A DNA stretch of 39,824 bases from Anaerolineae bacterium (lineage in GTDB: Bacteria > Chloroflexota > Anaerolineae > B4-G1), in contig JAOAAG010000237.1 of assembly GCA_026418995.1 (NCBI GenBank), positions 1 to 39,824 of the forward strand, written 5' to 3'. The position numbers were made by a program, and so were the translations under genes. Below are positions 32,816-39,824 of this stretch, piece after piece. The notes below the pieces were generated by a model. The model had not been told where the DNA came from, searched no databases, and saw only the letters and a program-made list of their open reading frames with translations. Within the stretch, counting starts at the first letter, position 1; each line of letters starts with the position of its first letter.

Positions 32816-34617
32816 TCGAATCCGATCGGCGCTTGCTGGAGATATACAGCGAACTCGACCGGGACCGGTTGATGGAGCTGGTCGTCAATTACGCACGCGA
32901 CCGGCTCGACGCCGGGGGATCGTCCATTTTCCTGCGGGATGACATCACCGGCCGCTATGTGCTGCGCGGCACCACCGGCCTGCTAGAACAGGCAGAGATG
33001 GAATCGGCTGGCAGGATAGAGTATGAACCCGGCGAAGGGCTGACCGGCTGGATCGCCAAGCACGGCCGCCCCCTGCGCATCTCCAACGTCAAGGATACCG
33101 AGGAACTGCGACGCATCGCCGACGACCTGGTATGGAGCAAGAAGTACTCGGAGATCAGCGCTAAGCCCGGTCGGGCCTATATCGGGGTGCCGATCCTTTC
33201 CAGGGATGGCAAAAGCGTGATCGGCGTGCTGAGGGTCTCCGGCAAGGCAGAGGGCAGCCAGTTTAATGAACAGGATGAAGCACTGCTGGTCAATGTGGCA
33301 GCGCTGGTGAGCATTGCCATCGAAAACTCACAGCGCTACGAGCAGGAAAAGCGGCGCGCACGTTACTTCGAGCTGTTACTGGACATCAGCAGCGAGCTGG
33401 ACCCGCGCCGCTCCATCACCGAGATGCTCGGTGTGGTCGCCGACCGGGTGCGCCGGGGCTTCCGTACCGAGGCCTGTCTCATTTATTTGCAAACCGAGGA
33501 TGATGTCCATCGCGTCGCCCTGAGGGCAGCCAGTGGACCGCCCGAGACGCTGCTGGGCAAGCTCAGATATGTGGCGGGGGAAGGGTTGACCGGCCACATC
33601 ATCCTTACCGGCGAGACGCTTCAGGCACGCGCGCCATCCGACCTGCAGAGATGGAACGATCCTCACATCGCGAAGATCGCAGCCTATCTGCCGTCCGGCC
33701 TCTACCGCTCCTACGTCGGCGTGCCCCTGCGGCTGGGTAACGAGGTGCTGGGGACGCTGGAGCTGGTCAACAAAATTCCCAGCCGTCCAGGCCACCGAGA
33801 CTGGTTCACTGACGATGACGAAAGGTATCTGCGCCTGCTTGCCACGGCCATCTGTGGGGTGCTGGAAGGGGCGCGTTACCTGAAGGCACTCGGCGAGGTC
33901 AGCGTGACCACGATGCGCATGCAGCGTATCGCCTCCTTTGGCACGCTCGCCCAGCGCATTCTCCACGAGACCGCCAACCCGCTGGCTGTGGCACGCCTGG
34001 CCGCGGCCAACCTGAACGCGAACCTTCAGGAGTGCCTGGCGGGCGGCTCCCCTCAGCAGCAGGCCCAGGTGCGGCGACGGCTGGACGTGATCCAGACGAG
34101 CCTGAACCAGGTGAGCGACCAATTGTTGGAACTGGTCAAGTGCTCGCAACATGTGGGCTTCACCCGTACCGCGGTTAACTGGAAGCAGATGGTACGGGAG
34201 GTGCTGATCTGGCTGGCCGCCGAGCGCCAGCGGCGCAAGGTAGAGGTGCACACCTTCCATGGAGAAATCCCTCCGCTGCTCATCGAACCTAACGAGATGT
34301 TCGGCGTCCTGGTGACCGGGCTACGGATGGTGATGGAGACGCTGGACGAGCAAGGGGGGCTGATTGAAGTACGTACCTTCGTATCTTCCGATGGTAAACG
34401 GGCTTGCACTCGCATTTGTGCCCCCGTAGCCCCCTATGCAGAGCGCATCCTGGCTGCCACTACCACAGAAGCCGGGGCCTCGGAGAAGCTCTCACCGTTT
34501 TACTTCGAGTGGGGGTTGGCCCAGGAAACGGTGGAGAAACAGTATGGAGGGACATTGGCCTGGCATATTACCGGGCAGACGGTCTGCTTGATGCTGGAGC
34601 TGCCGTTGCAGCCATAG
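32806..34617 (+). CDS. Double-GAF sensor with histidine-kinase-like C-terminus (degenerate ATPase domain)
   Basis: The 603-aa cytoplasmic protein has two GAF domains (about 20-180 and 205-365; both show GEGLTG and a YIGVP/YVGVP strand). A dimerisation helix follows with an H-box-like ILHETANPLAVARL (His about 387), then a C-terminal ATPase-like region. That region lacks recognisable N, G1 and G2 boxes (FGVLVTGLRMVMETL stands where NLLxNAxxA is expected), so kinase activity is doubtful; it may act as a regulated dimer or phosphotransfer partner. The start codon overlaps the hppA stop by 10 bases, so it is translationally coupled to the pump. The next gene carries an intact ATPase domain. Confidence 0.85.
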   Translation: MGLIESDRRLLEIYSELDRDRLMELVVNYARDRLDAGGSSIFLRDDITGRYVLRGTTGLLEQAEMESAGRIEYEPGEGLTGWIAKHGRPLRISNVKDTEELRRIADDLVWSKKYSEISAKPGRAYIGVPILSRDGKSVIGVLRVSGKAEGSQFNEQDEALLVNVAALVSIAIENSQRYEQEKRRARYFELLLDISSELDPRRSITEMLGVVADRVRRGFRTEACLIYLQTEDDVHRVALRAASGPPETLLGKLRYVAGEGLTGHIILTGETLQARAPSDLQRWNDPHIAKIAAYLPSGLYRSYVGVPLRLGNEVLGTLELVNKIPSRPGHRDWFTDDDERYLRLLATAICGVLEGARYLKALGEVSVTTMRMQRIASFGTLAQRILHETANPLAVARLAAANLNANLQECLAGGSPQQQAQVRRRLDVIQTSLNQVSDQLLELVKCSQHVGFTRTAVNWKQMVREVLIWLAAERQRRKVEVHTFHGEIPPLLIEPNEMFGVLVTGLRMVMETLDEQGGLIEVRTFVSSDGKRACTRICAPVAPYAERILAATTTEAGASEKLSPFYFEWGLAQETVEKQYGGTLAWHITGQTVCLMLELPLQP

Positions 34618-34626
34618 GGTGGTACT

Positions 34627-35751
34627 ATGGAAGAGAAGACGATCCTGGCCGTAGACGACGAACCGTTTTTCCGCGAGGAGATCGTTGCTTTCCTGAGCGC
34701 CCCGGAGTTTGCCGCGCGCGGGTGGAAGGTGGAAGCCGCCGCCAGCGGTGAGGAAGCGCTGGCCCGGCTTCAGGAAACCTCCTTCGACGTGATGCTGCTC
34801 GATATTAACATGCCCGGGCTGGACGGCATGGAAGTGCTCAGACTGATGCAGGAGCGGCACCTGCTGGAGCAAACCTATGTCATTATGCTCAGCGCCTATG
34901 GCGTGTACGAGAACGTAGTGGCAGCTATGCGTGGCGGGGCCAAGGACTTCGTCAACAAGTCCGAACCGCTGGATCAATGGGTGGTGCGCATTGAACGCGG
35001 GTTTGAATGGCAGGAGCTGCGCCGCCGTAAGCAGGAAGTTGAAGAGGAGCTCCGTCTCCTGGCCCGCGAGGTGGGCCACGACATAGGGGGGTCCACTTTC
35101 TTCGTGCTGACCCAGCGGGTCCAGGCACTGGCACGCAAGGTAGCCGGAGACCCGGAGGCTGAACGTTCCATAGAAGTCATCCAGCAGATTCTGGGCCGCA
35201 TCAAGCGCCTTGCCGACGACCTGGGCCATGTAGCGATCGCGCTGGATAGCAGCGAGGTCTGGCGCTGGGAGCCGCTTGACCTGCACCGTTTGCTGGAGAG
35301 GCTGTTGCAGGAATTCTCTTACGGTAATCCCAATGTCACGATCGTGCGCGAGTGGGGCGAAAATATCCCTCCACTGACCGGCAGCCGTGCGCAATTGGAG
35401 CGAGCATTCCACAACCTGCTGACCAATGCTGGCCGTGCTATGCCGGATGGGGGAACGCTAACGCTGCGCACGCAGTATAGCGCTTCCCTGGACGAAGGGG
35501 GGGCCAGGACCGGATGGGTACGTACTGAAATCCAGGACACTGGCGTGGGCATTCCCCCTGCTACGCTCCAGAAAATCTTTCGCATCGGCTTTTCCGATTG
35601 GAGGAACGGTGTTAAAGGGAGTGGGCTGGGACTCTATGTCGCCCGTCGCAACATCGAGAACCACGGCGGGCGCATCGAGATAAGCAGCACCGTTGGCGAG
35701 GGGACCACCGTCACGGTGTACTTACCTGTATCAGCGAAACCACGTTCCTGA
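34627..35751 (+). CDS. Hybrid response regulator-histidine kinase
   Basis: The 374-aa protein has an N-terminal receiver domain (ILAVDDEPFF, phospho-acceptor Asp in VMLLDINMPGLDG at about 59, then an SAYG and a VNKSEP switch). Next is a helix with a possible phospho-His in EVGHDIGG (about 151), then a complete HATPase_c domain with N box HNLLTNAGRAM, G1 box DTGVGIP and G2 box GSGLGLYVARR. The order receiver then kinase is the reverse of most hybrids. It starts 9 bases after the GAF protein and probably complements its degenerate ATPase region. The target is unknown; no DNA-binding output is encoded here. Confidence 0.9.
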   Translation: MEEKTILAVDDEPFFREEIVAFLSAPEFAARGWKVEAAASGEEALARLQETSFDVMLLDINMPGLDGMEVLRLMQERHLLEQTYVIMLSAYGVYENVVAAMRGGAKDFVNKSEPLDQWVVRIERGFEWQELRRRKQEVEEELRLLAREVGHDIGGSTFFVLTQRVQALARKVAGDPEAERSIEVIQQILGRIKRLADDLGHVAIALDSSEVWRWEPLDLHRLLERLLQEFSYGNPNVTIVREWGENIPPLTGSRAQLERAFHNLLTNAGRAMPDGGTLTLRTQYSASLDEGGARTGWVRTEIQDTGVGIPPATLQKIFRIGFSDWRNGVKGSGLGLYVARRNIENHGGRIEISSTVGEGTTVTVYLPVSAKPRS

Positions 35752-35754
35752 TGG

Positions 35755-35853
35755 CCTGTCACCTTCCCGCAGGCAGGAACGCAATGCGAAGATGCCTCAT
35801 CATACATCGCGCACTCTGATTTGCGGCAGCTTTTTGACCTGCGGGAAGACAGG
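35755..35853. repeat. Long-range inverted repeat between kinase and receiver genes
   Basis: CCTGTCACCTTCCCGCAGG (35755-35773) and CCTGCGGGAAGACAGG (35838-35853) are complementary except for a 3-base ACC insertion, with a 64-base loop. A possible promoter (TTGACC at 35834, TATTAT at 35859, spacing 19) overlaps the right arm. Confidence 0.5.
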
Positions 35854-35881
35854 TTGAATATTATCAATCGAGGAGGTGTAA

Positions 35882-36514
35882 ATGTCGGCTAAAATATTGG
35901 TGATGGATGATGACCTGCTTGCGCTTGAGAGCCTGGAGAATTACCTTAAGCAGGCCGGGTACGAGGTGATCGCGGCCAGCAGTGCACGCGAGGCCGTGGA
36001 CAAAGCGCGGGGGACCAAATGCGATGTGGCCCTGCTGGATATGAAGATGCCCGAAATGGACGGCTTCCAGGTGGCAGCAATACTGCGCCAGTTCCAGCCG
36101 GAGTTGCGGGTAATCATCTTCACCGGCTACGCCTCGCTGGAAACAGAGGCCCGCGCTGCTCAACTCGATTTCTATGAGTACCTGCCCAAGTCCAACTGGT
36201 ATGATCTGCTGCTCCCCACAATCGAGCGCGTGCTAAAAGAGCCGGAGCCGCGTCTCCCCAAGCAGCGCCCAGTGGACCTGGAAAAGGCCGCTGCCCAGTA
36301 CGTGGAAGAAGGCAAGTGGGAAATGGCCGCGATGGCGCTGGAACAGGCTGCCCGTATCGCCGAGTTCACCCACGAATGGGAGAACGCCGCCAGGCTCTAT
36401 ACCCAGTCCTTCGAGTACATGAAGCGCGCCCGGGGGCTTTCTGTCGAAGCACAGCGGCTGCGCGAACTCGCCGAGTGCGCCTACCGCATCGCATCGGAGG
36501 GCGGTGTAGATTAG
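35882..36514 (+). CDS. Receiver-domain protein with helical C-terminal domain
   Basis: The 210-aa protein has a receiver domain (ILVMDDDLLALES, Asp in VALLDMKMPEMDG about residue 53, FTGYAS, YLPKSN). After a short linker comes a helical region (about 135-205) with WEMAAMALEQAARIAEF and WENAARLYTQSFEYMKRA that resembles one or two TPR-like helix pairs, so the output is likely protein-protein interaction. There is no helix-turn-helix. GAGGAGGTGTAA precedes the ATG. It probably receives phosphate from the kinase 130 bases upstream. Confidence 0.88.
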   Translation: MSAKILVMDDDLLALESLENYLKQAGYEVIAASSAREAVDKARGTKCDVALLDMKMPEMDGFQVAAILRQFQPELRVIIFTGYASLETEARAAQLDFYEYLPKSNWYDLLLPTIERVLKEPEPRLPKQRPVDLEKAAAQYVEEGKWEMAAMALEQAARIAEFTHEWENAARLYTQSFEYMKRARGLSVEAQRLRELAECAYRIASEGGVD

Positions 36515-36524
36515 CCTGTTCCCA

Positions 36525-36590
36525 ACCGCAAAGGACGCGAAGAGCGCAAAGGATGACACACCCCTTCGCGCTTCTGGCGTTCTTTGCGGT
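36525..36590. repeat. CGCAAAG palindromic repeat, single inverted pair
   Basis: ACCGCAAAGGACGCGAAGAGCGCAAAGG and the inverted CCTTCGCGCTTCTGGCG-TTCTTTGCGGT form a long imperfect hairpin in the gap before the SDR gene. It is the same family as at 18741 and 23969. Confidence 0.8.
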
Positions 36591-36613
36591 ATCCCATTCG
36601 CCATCGTTGAACC

Positions 36614-37315
36614 ATGACCGAAACTATCTTCATCACAGGAGCCGACAAAGGCCTGGGCTTCTCACTCGCGGAAAAGTTCCTGAGCGAGGGCTACCACGTC
36701 TTCGCTGGCCAGTATATCACCAGAGAACGGCTACAATTGCTGGTAGAGCGCTTTCCGCAGACGTTGACGATAGTACCACTGGATGTCTCAGATGAAGCGT
36801 CCGTCAGCCAGGCTGCACGCACCGTTGCCGGACTCACGGACGCTCTGGATGTCCTGATCAACAATGCCGCCGTCTACCTGGAAGGCGCTCGCCCCGTGCT
36901 GGAAGACGACACCGGTGCCCACTGGCTGCGCACACTGGACGTGAACGCCCTGGGCCCGCTGCGGGTGACCCGTCGTTTCCTCCCACTGCTGGAAAGAGGT
37001 CGCCGTAAGCTCATCGTCAACATTTCCTCCGAGGCCGGGAGCATCGCCGACTGCTGGCGCGATCGTGAGTATGCTTACTGTATGTCCAAGGCCGCACTCA
37101 ACATGCAGTCGAGAATCCTGCATAACTATCTCACCCCCAGGGGCTTCACAGTGCTGGCTGTGCATCCCGGCTGGATGCGCACCGATATGGGTGGGCCGGA
37201 TGCCGACCTGGACCCAGCCGAGTCCGCAGCCGGTATCTTCGCGCTGGTGACGCGAGACTGGTCGCCAGATGACCCGATCTACGTAGATTACCAGGGCAGG
37301 CCGATGCGCTGGTAG
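36614..37315 (+). CDS. Short-chain dehydrogenase/reductase
   Basis: This 233-aa NAD(P)-dependent Rossmann protein has the cofactor motif ITGADKGLGFS at the N-terminus, DVSDEASV, LINNAAVY, the catalytic Ser in VNISSEAGS and the YCMSK form of the YxxxK motif, followed by HPGWMRTDMGG. Length is usual for classical SDRs of the C-factor/YbbO-like type. Substrate cannot be told. The ThuA-like gene follows 11 bases later, so both may form an operon. Confidence 0.9.
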   Translation: MTETIFITGADKGLGFSLAEKFLSEGYHVFAGQYITRERLQLLVERFPQTLTIVPLDVSDEASVSQAARTVAGLTDALDVLINNAAVYLEGARPVLEDDTGAHWLRTLDVNALGPLRVTRRFLPLLERGRRKLIVNISSEAGSIADCWRDREYAYCMSKAALNMQSRILHNYLTPRGFTVLAVHPGWMRTDMGGPDADLDPAESAAGIFALVTRDWSPDDPIYVDYQGRPMRW

Positions 37316-37326
37316 AGAGAGGCACT

Positions 37327-37995
37327 ATGGAGAGTAAAAAAGTACTGATGCTCCTTGGCGGTACCTGGCACGACTTCGATGGCTTTGCTGCCACCATACG
37401 ACCTGTCTTAGAGCAGGCCGGGTATGCCGTCGAGGCCACTTATGACCTGGACACATTGACGCGGCTGGGAGAGCTCGGCTGCGACGTAGTACTGCTCTAC
37501 ACCTGCCTGACCGAGCAACTGGAGGATGGCCGACCGGCGACCCTGAAGCACAGCGCAGCGCAGATCGCGGCACTGGCCGAGTGGGTAAAGGCCGGCGGGG
37601 GGCTGCTTGCTGTCCATGCCGCCACCGTTGCCGGTCAATCCAGCCCGACGCTCCGTGCTCTGATGGGCGGTGTCTTTGTTACTCACCCCCCTGCTTTCGC
37701 CTTTACCGTCTATCCGCTCCACCGTGAGCATCCTATCACCGCTGGTGTCCCGGCCTTCACTGTCTACGATGAACTCTATGTGCAGGACTACGACGCGGAC
37801 GTCGCGATCCATGCCGTCACGATAGACCGTGGCGTAGCGTATCCAATGGTGTGGACGCGCACCGAGGGACGCGGACGTGTGGCACACATCGCTATGGGAC
37901 ATGGCGAGGAGGTATGGATTCTTAAACCATATCAACAGCTACTGCAACAAGCCGTGAAGTGGCTGACTACTCACTTTGAGCCTCTCAAAGGGTAA
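37327..37995 (+). CDS. ThuA-like domain protein
   Basis: The 222-aa protein has a glutamine-amidotransferase-like fold of the ThuA family: VLMLLGGTWHDFDG at the N-terminus, EWVKAGGGLLAVHAAT, HPITAGVPAFTVYDELYVQDYD and GRGRVAHIAMGHG near the end. ThuA relatives are linked to trehalose and sugar utilisation, but the activity of most members is unknown. GAGAGAGGCACT precedes the ATG. The pairing with an SDR suggests sugar or sugar-acid metabolism, by inference. Confidence 0.85.
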   Translation: MESKKVLMLLGGTWHDFDGFAATIRPVLEQAGYAVEATYDLDTLTRLGELGCDVVLLYTCLTEQLEDGRPATLKHSAAQIAALAEWVKAGGGLLAVHAATVAGQSSPTLRALMGGVFVTHPPAFAFTVYPLHREHPITAGVPAFTVYDELYVQDYDADVAIHAVTIDRGVAYPMVWTRTEGRGRVAHIAMGHGEEVWILKPYQQLLQQAVKWLTTHFEPLKG

Positions 37996-38033
37996 GGATG
38001 GTGTCAGGCCACCTTCTGTGATAGACCCAGGCA

Positions 38034-38061
38034 ATACCCCCCCACAGAACGGGGGGGGTAT
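38034..38061. terminator. Perfect GC hairpin after the ThuA-like gene
   Basis: ATACCCCCCC and GGGGGGGTAT form a 10-bp stem around an 8-base loop. It is followed by ATTCATCG rather than a U-run, so termination is likely but not certain. It separates the ThuA-like gene from the last gene. Confidence 0.55.
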
Positions 38062-38185
38062 ATTCATCGCTGAACCACTACAAACCCTTTTGCGCTGCCC
38101 CTGGATAAGCTACTTTTCGTGCCCTGCAACGTAATACTCTATTGAACAGAGCCCGCAGGACCGTACCAGCTCAAGGAGTGCTTTT

Positions 38186-39811
38186 ATGGAAGGCCTAGAG
38201 AGGACCCGGCTCATATTTCTCGTGATCGTCGGCCTGGCACTGCTGATCGCCTGCATCGCAGTGGGGTACAACGTCATCAGCAGGTTGAGTGCTGGCCGCG
38301 CCTTTCCACCTCCTGTACAGGGGACGCCATCCCAGAGCCAGCCTGTGCCCACGACGCACCTGGAGTCGCCGCCGCCTATCTTCGCCCCCGACTACAAGCC
38401 CGACGACGGCCTGCCCGTCTACATCTGCGGCGCCGATTCATTCGGGAGCTACTTCGTCCTCCAGCACATGCAGATGGCGGGTAAGGACGTTGCCCACGGG
38501 TTCCACCTGGGCATTATTCCCTTCTCCCTGAACGAACAATACGAGATTTCTGAAGAACAGCGAGGAGCCCTCCTGCGGAGCGGTCAGTGGGACTGTATGC
38601 TCGCCACGCTGGAATCCATCGCACTGAGCAGCCCCGGCGTAGTCACCGCCATCGTGGACGAAAGCGCCGGCGCCGACCAGTTGTGGGTGCGCGGTATCTC
38701 CACCATCAACGACCTGAAGGGCAAGCGCATCACCTTCTCGCGGGGCAGTGTGGGCGAATACTTCGTGTACTACACGCTCTCGATCGCCCGTCTTAATCCG
38801 CGCTTCGACGTAACGCTGCTGCCTCAGGACAGCGTCGCCGAGGCGGTGGCCTTCTTCAACAGCGGCCAGGCCGATGCCGTCTCGGGGTGGGAGCCAGACA
38901 TCTATGAAGCTAAAAAGAGCGGCGGTGTGCCTCTGCTCAGCTCGAACCAACTGCGCATCATCATAGATGTGATTGTCACCTCCCGGCACTCTATCGCCAA
39001 CAAAGCCGACCTGGTCCAGGCCTTCCACGATGCCTGGTTCGACACGCTCAAAGCCCAGCTCGAGGACTTCGACGGCGCGGCCCGTCAGATCGCCGCATGG
39101 GGCCACAACGATTGGACCTACGTCTATCCCGAGAGCGCCTCCGACGACCTGCGGGCCTGGCTCAAGAGCGTGGCCCAGGCTGACCTGGGAGACAATGCCT
39201 TTGTGATGCGCGATCCCCGTCCACTCATCAATCGGCTGGAGATCGCGCGGCGCGTCTGGGCAGCCGCTGGCTTCACGGTGGAAGACGTTGATGTGACCAG
39301 TCTGGTCAATCCTGGTTTTGTCTCCCGCTCCGCCGCCCAGGCCTCGCTCCAGGCGAACGCCAACCCCGTAAACGACACCTTTTCCCTTTCCGCTTCAGCT
39401 CAGCTCGACGTGGCCAGTATCAACCCTGACGAGGCGGCGACGCTGGCCGTGTTGCCTTGCCGTCGCTTCACCTTTTTGCCCGAATCCACCGAGCTAACGC
39501 TGGAATCGCGCCGTATCCTGGACGACTGTGTGTTGCCCACACTGTCGCAGAGCGTCGGGCTGTTCCTGCGGGTCAAGGGATGCGCTGCCTGGCCTGGACC
39601 GCCTGGCACCTACACGAAGGAAGAGATCCTGGAATTCGCCAGGGCGCGTGCCCAATCGGTGGTGGACTACCTGGTCTCTCAGGGCATTGACCCGGCCCGC
39701 TTTATCGTCGAGGCCACCCTTCCACCTGAAGAACACTGGGAAACGGAGGACCCGGCGATCCAGGCAGAGGATCGCTACGTAGAAATGACGCTGGTCACCG
39801 TGGGACGGTAA
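38186..39811 (+). CDS. ABC-type substrate-binding domain fused to an OmpA-like domain
   Basis: The 541-aa protein has an N-terminal membrane anchor (about 8-30) and a Pro-rich linker. A periplasmic-binding domain of the nitrate/sulfonate/taurine (NMT1/SsuA) kind follows (about 75-390), with GVVTAIVDESAGADQLWVRG, LKGKRITFSRGSVGEYFVYY and GQADAVSGWEPD. The C-terminal part (about 430-541) looks OmpA/MotB-like: FLPESTELTLESRRILDDCVLP, FARARAQSVVDYLVSQGIDPARF and EDRYVEMTLV. No ABC permease or ATPase gene is present in the remaining bases. AAGGAGTGCTTTT precedes the ATG. It may be a ligand sensor tethered to membrane and wall rather than a transporter component. Confidence 0.85.
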   Translation: MEGLERTRLIFLVIVGLALLIACIAVGYNVISRLSAGRAFPPPVQGTPSQSQPVPTTHLESPPPIFAPDYKPDDGLPVYICGADSFGSYFVLQHMQMAGKDVAHGFHLGIIPFSLNEQYEISEEQRGALLRSGQWDCMLATLESIALSSPGVVTAIVDESAGADQLWVRGISTINDLKGKRITFSRGSVGEYFVYYTLSIARLNPRFDVTLLPQDSVAEAVAFFNSGQADAVSGWEPDIYEAKKSGGVPLLSSNQLRIIIDVIVTSRHSIANKADLVQAFHDAWFDTLKAQLEDFDGAARQIAAWGHNDWTYVYPESASDDLRAWLKSVAQADLGDNAFVMRDPRPLINRLEIARRVWAAAGFTVEDVDVTSLVNPGFVSRSAAQASLQANANPVNDTFSLSASAQLDVASINPDEAATLAVLPCRRFTFLPESTELTLESRRILDDCVLPTLSQSVGLFLRVKGCAAWPGPPGTYTKEEILEFARARAQSVVDYLVSQGIDPARFIVEATLPPEEHWETEDPAIQAEDRYVEMTLVTVGR

Positions 39812-39824
39812 CGTCGCAGGAGAG

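Overview
The window looks like a fragment of an uncultured, anaerobic or microaerophilic member of the Chloroflexota, probably Anaerolineae-like. The reasons are high GC, a very large secreted beta-helix protein ending in the Y-L-P-L-V-x-R type C-terminus common in that phylum, dispersed AACCGCAAAG-type palindromic repeats, a tungsten-type aldehyde:ferredoxin oxidoreductase, a membrane H+-pyrophosphatase and a rubredoxin/rubrerythrin/superoxide reductase set. No rRNA is present, so the taxonomy is inference. The first 19 bases are exactly the Nextera transposase mosaic end, so the contig begins in adapter sequence.

Layout. 1-6500: a structured leader element, a terminator-like hairpin and a 1634-aa exported beta-helix/DUF11 protein, then about 1.2 kb of degraded or non-coding DNA that carries a second copy of the leader element. 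6521-13963 (+): a polytopic membrane protein, a HesB-like protein whose frame is interrupted by two consecutive UGA codons (candidate selenoprotein missed by the ORF track), a DUF59/SufT-like protein, MoeA, and a compact lipoate cluster: lipoate ligase fused to DUF116, a LipT-like flavoprotein and two radical SAM proteins resembling the LipS1/LipS2 lipoyl synthase pair. 13919-19278 (-): RsmA, then an oxygen-defence operon read PerR-like regulator, rubredoxin, rubredoxin reductase, rubrerythrin, selenocysteine peroxiredoxin, second rubrerythrin, superoxide reductase, terminator. 19538-24300: a ThiS/MoaD-like protein (+), a GH1 beta-glycosidase and a MurF-Alr fusion (-), tRNA-Val(UAC) and a 300-bp cluster of palindromic repeats. 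24345-28288 (-): a Cys-rich small protein, a membrane-anchored clan-A glycoside hydrolase and a GT-C glycosyltransferase in one likely operon. 28598-30337 (-): tungsten AOR with its own promoter, long leader and terminator. 30686-36514 (+): H+-pyrophosphatase coupled to a GAF/histidine-kinase-like protein, a receiver-kinase hybrid and a receiver protein without a DNA-binding domain. 36614-39811 (+): a short-chain dehydrogenase, a ThuA-like protein and a periplasmic-binding-protein/OmpA fusion.

Most notable is the selenoprotein pair. The peroxiredoxin has UGA exactly at the peroxidatic cysteine (FTFV-U-PTEL), and the HesB-like gene has UGA-UGA near the expected cysteine motif. In both, a perfect hairpin with apical loop GGUC lies 17-24 nt downstream; this is the loop of the E. 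coli fdhF SECIS as I recall it. The genome should therefore encode SelA, SelB, SelD and tRNA-Sec, none of which is in this window. The operon logic is coherent: superoxide reductase makes peroxide, which rubrerythrins and the Sec peroxiredoxin remove, with electrons from the NAD(P)H-rubredoxin reductase/rubredoxin pair under a Fur-family regulator. This would protect the oxygen-sensitive AOR, radical SAM and Fe-S proteins encoded nearby.
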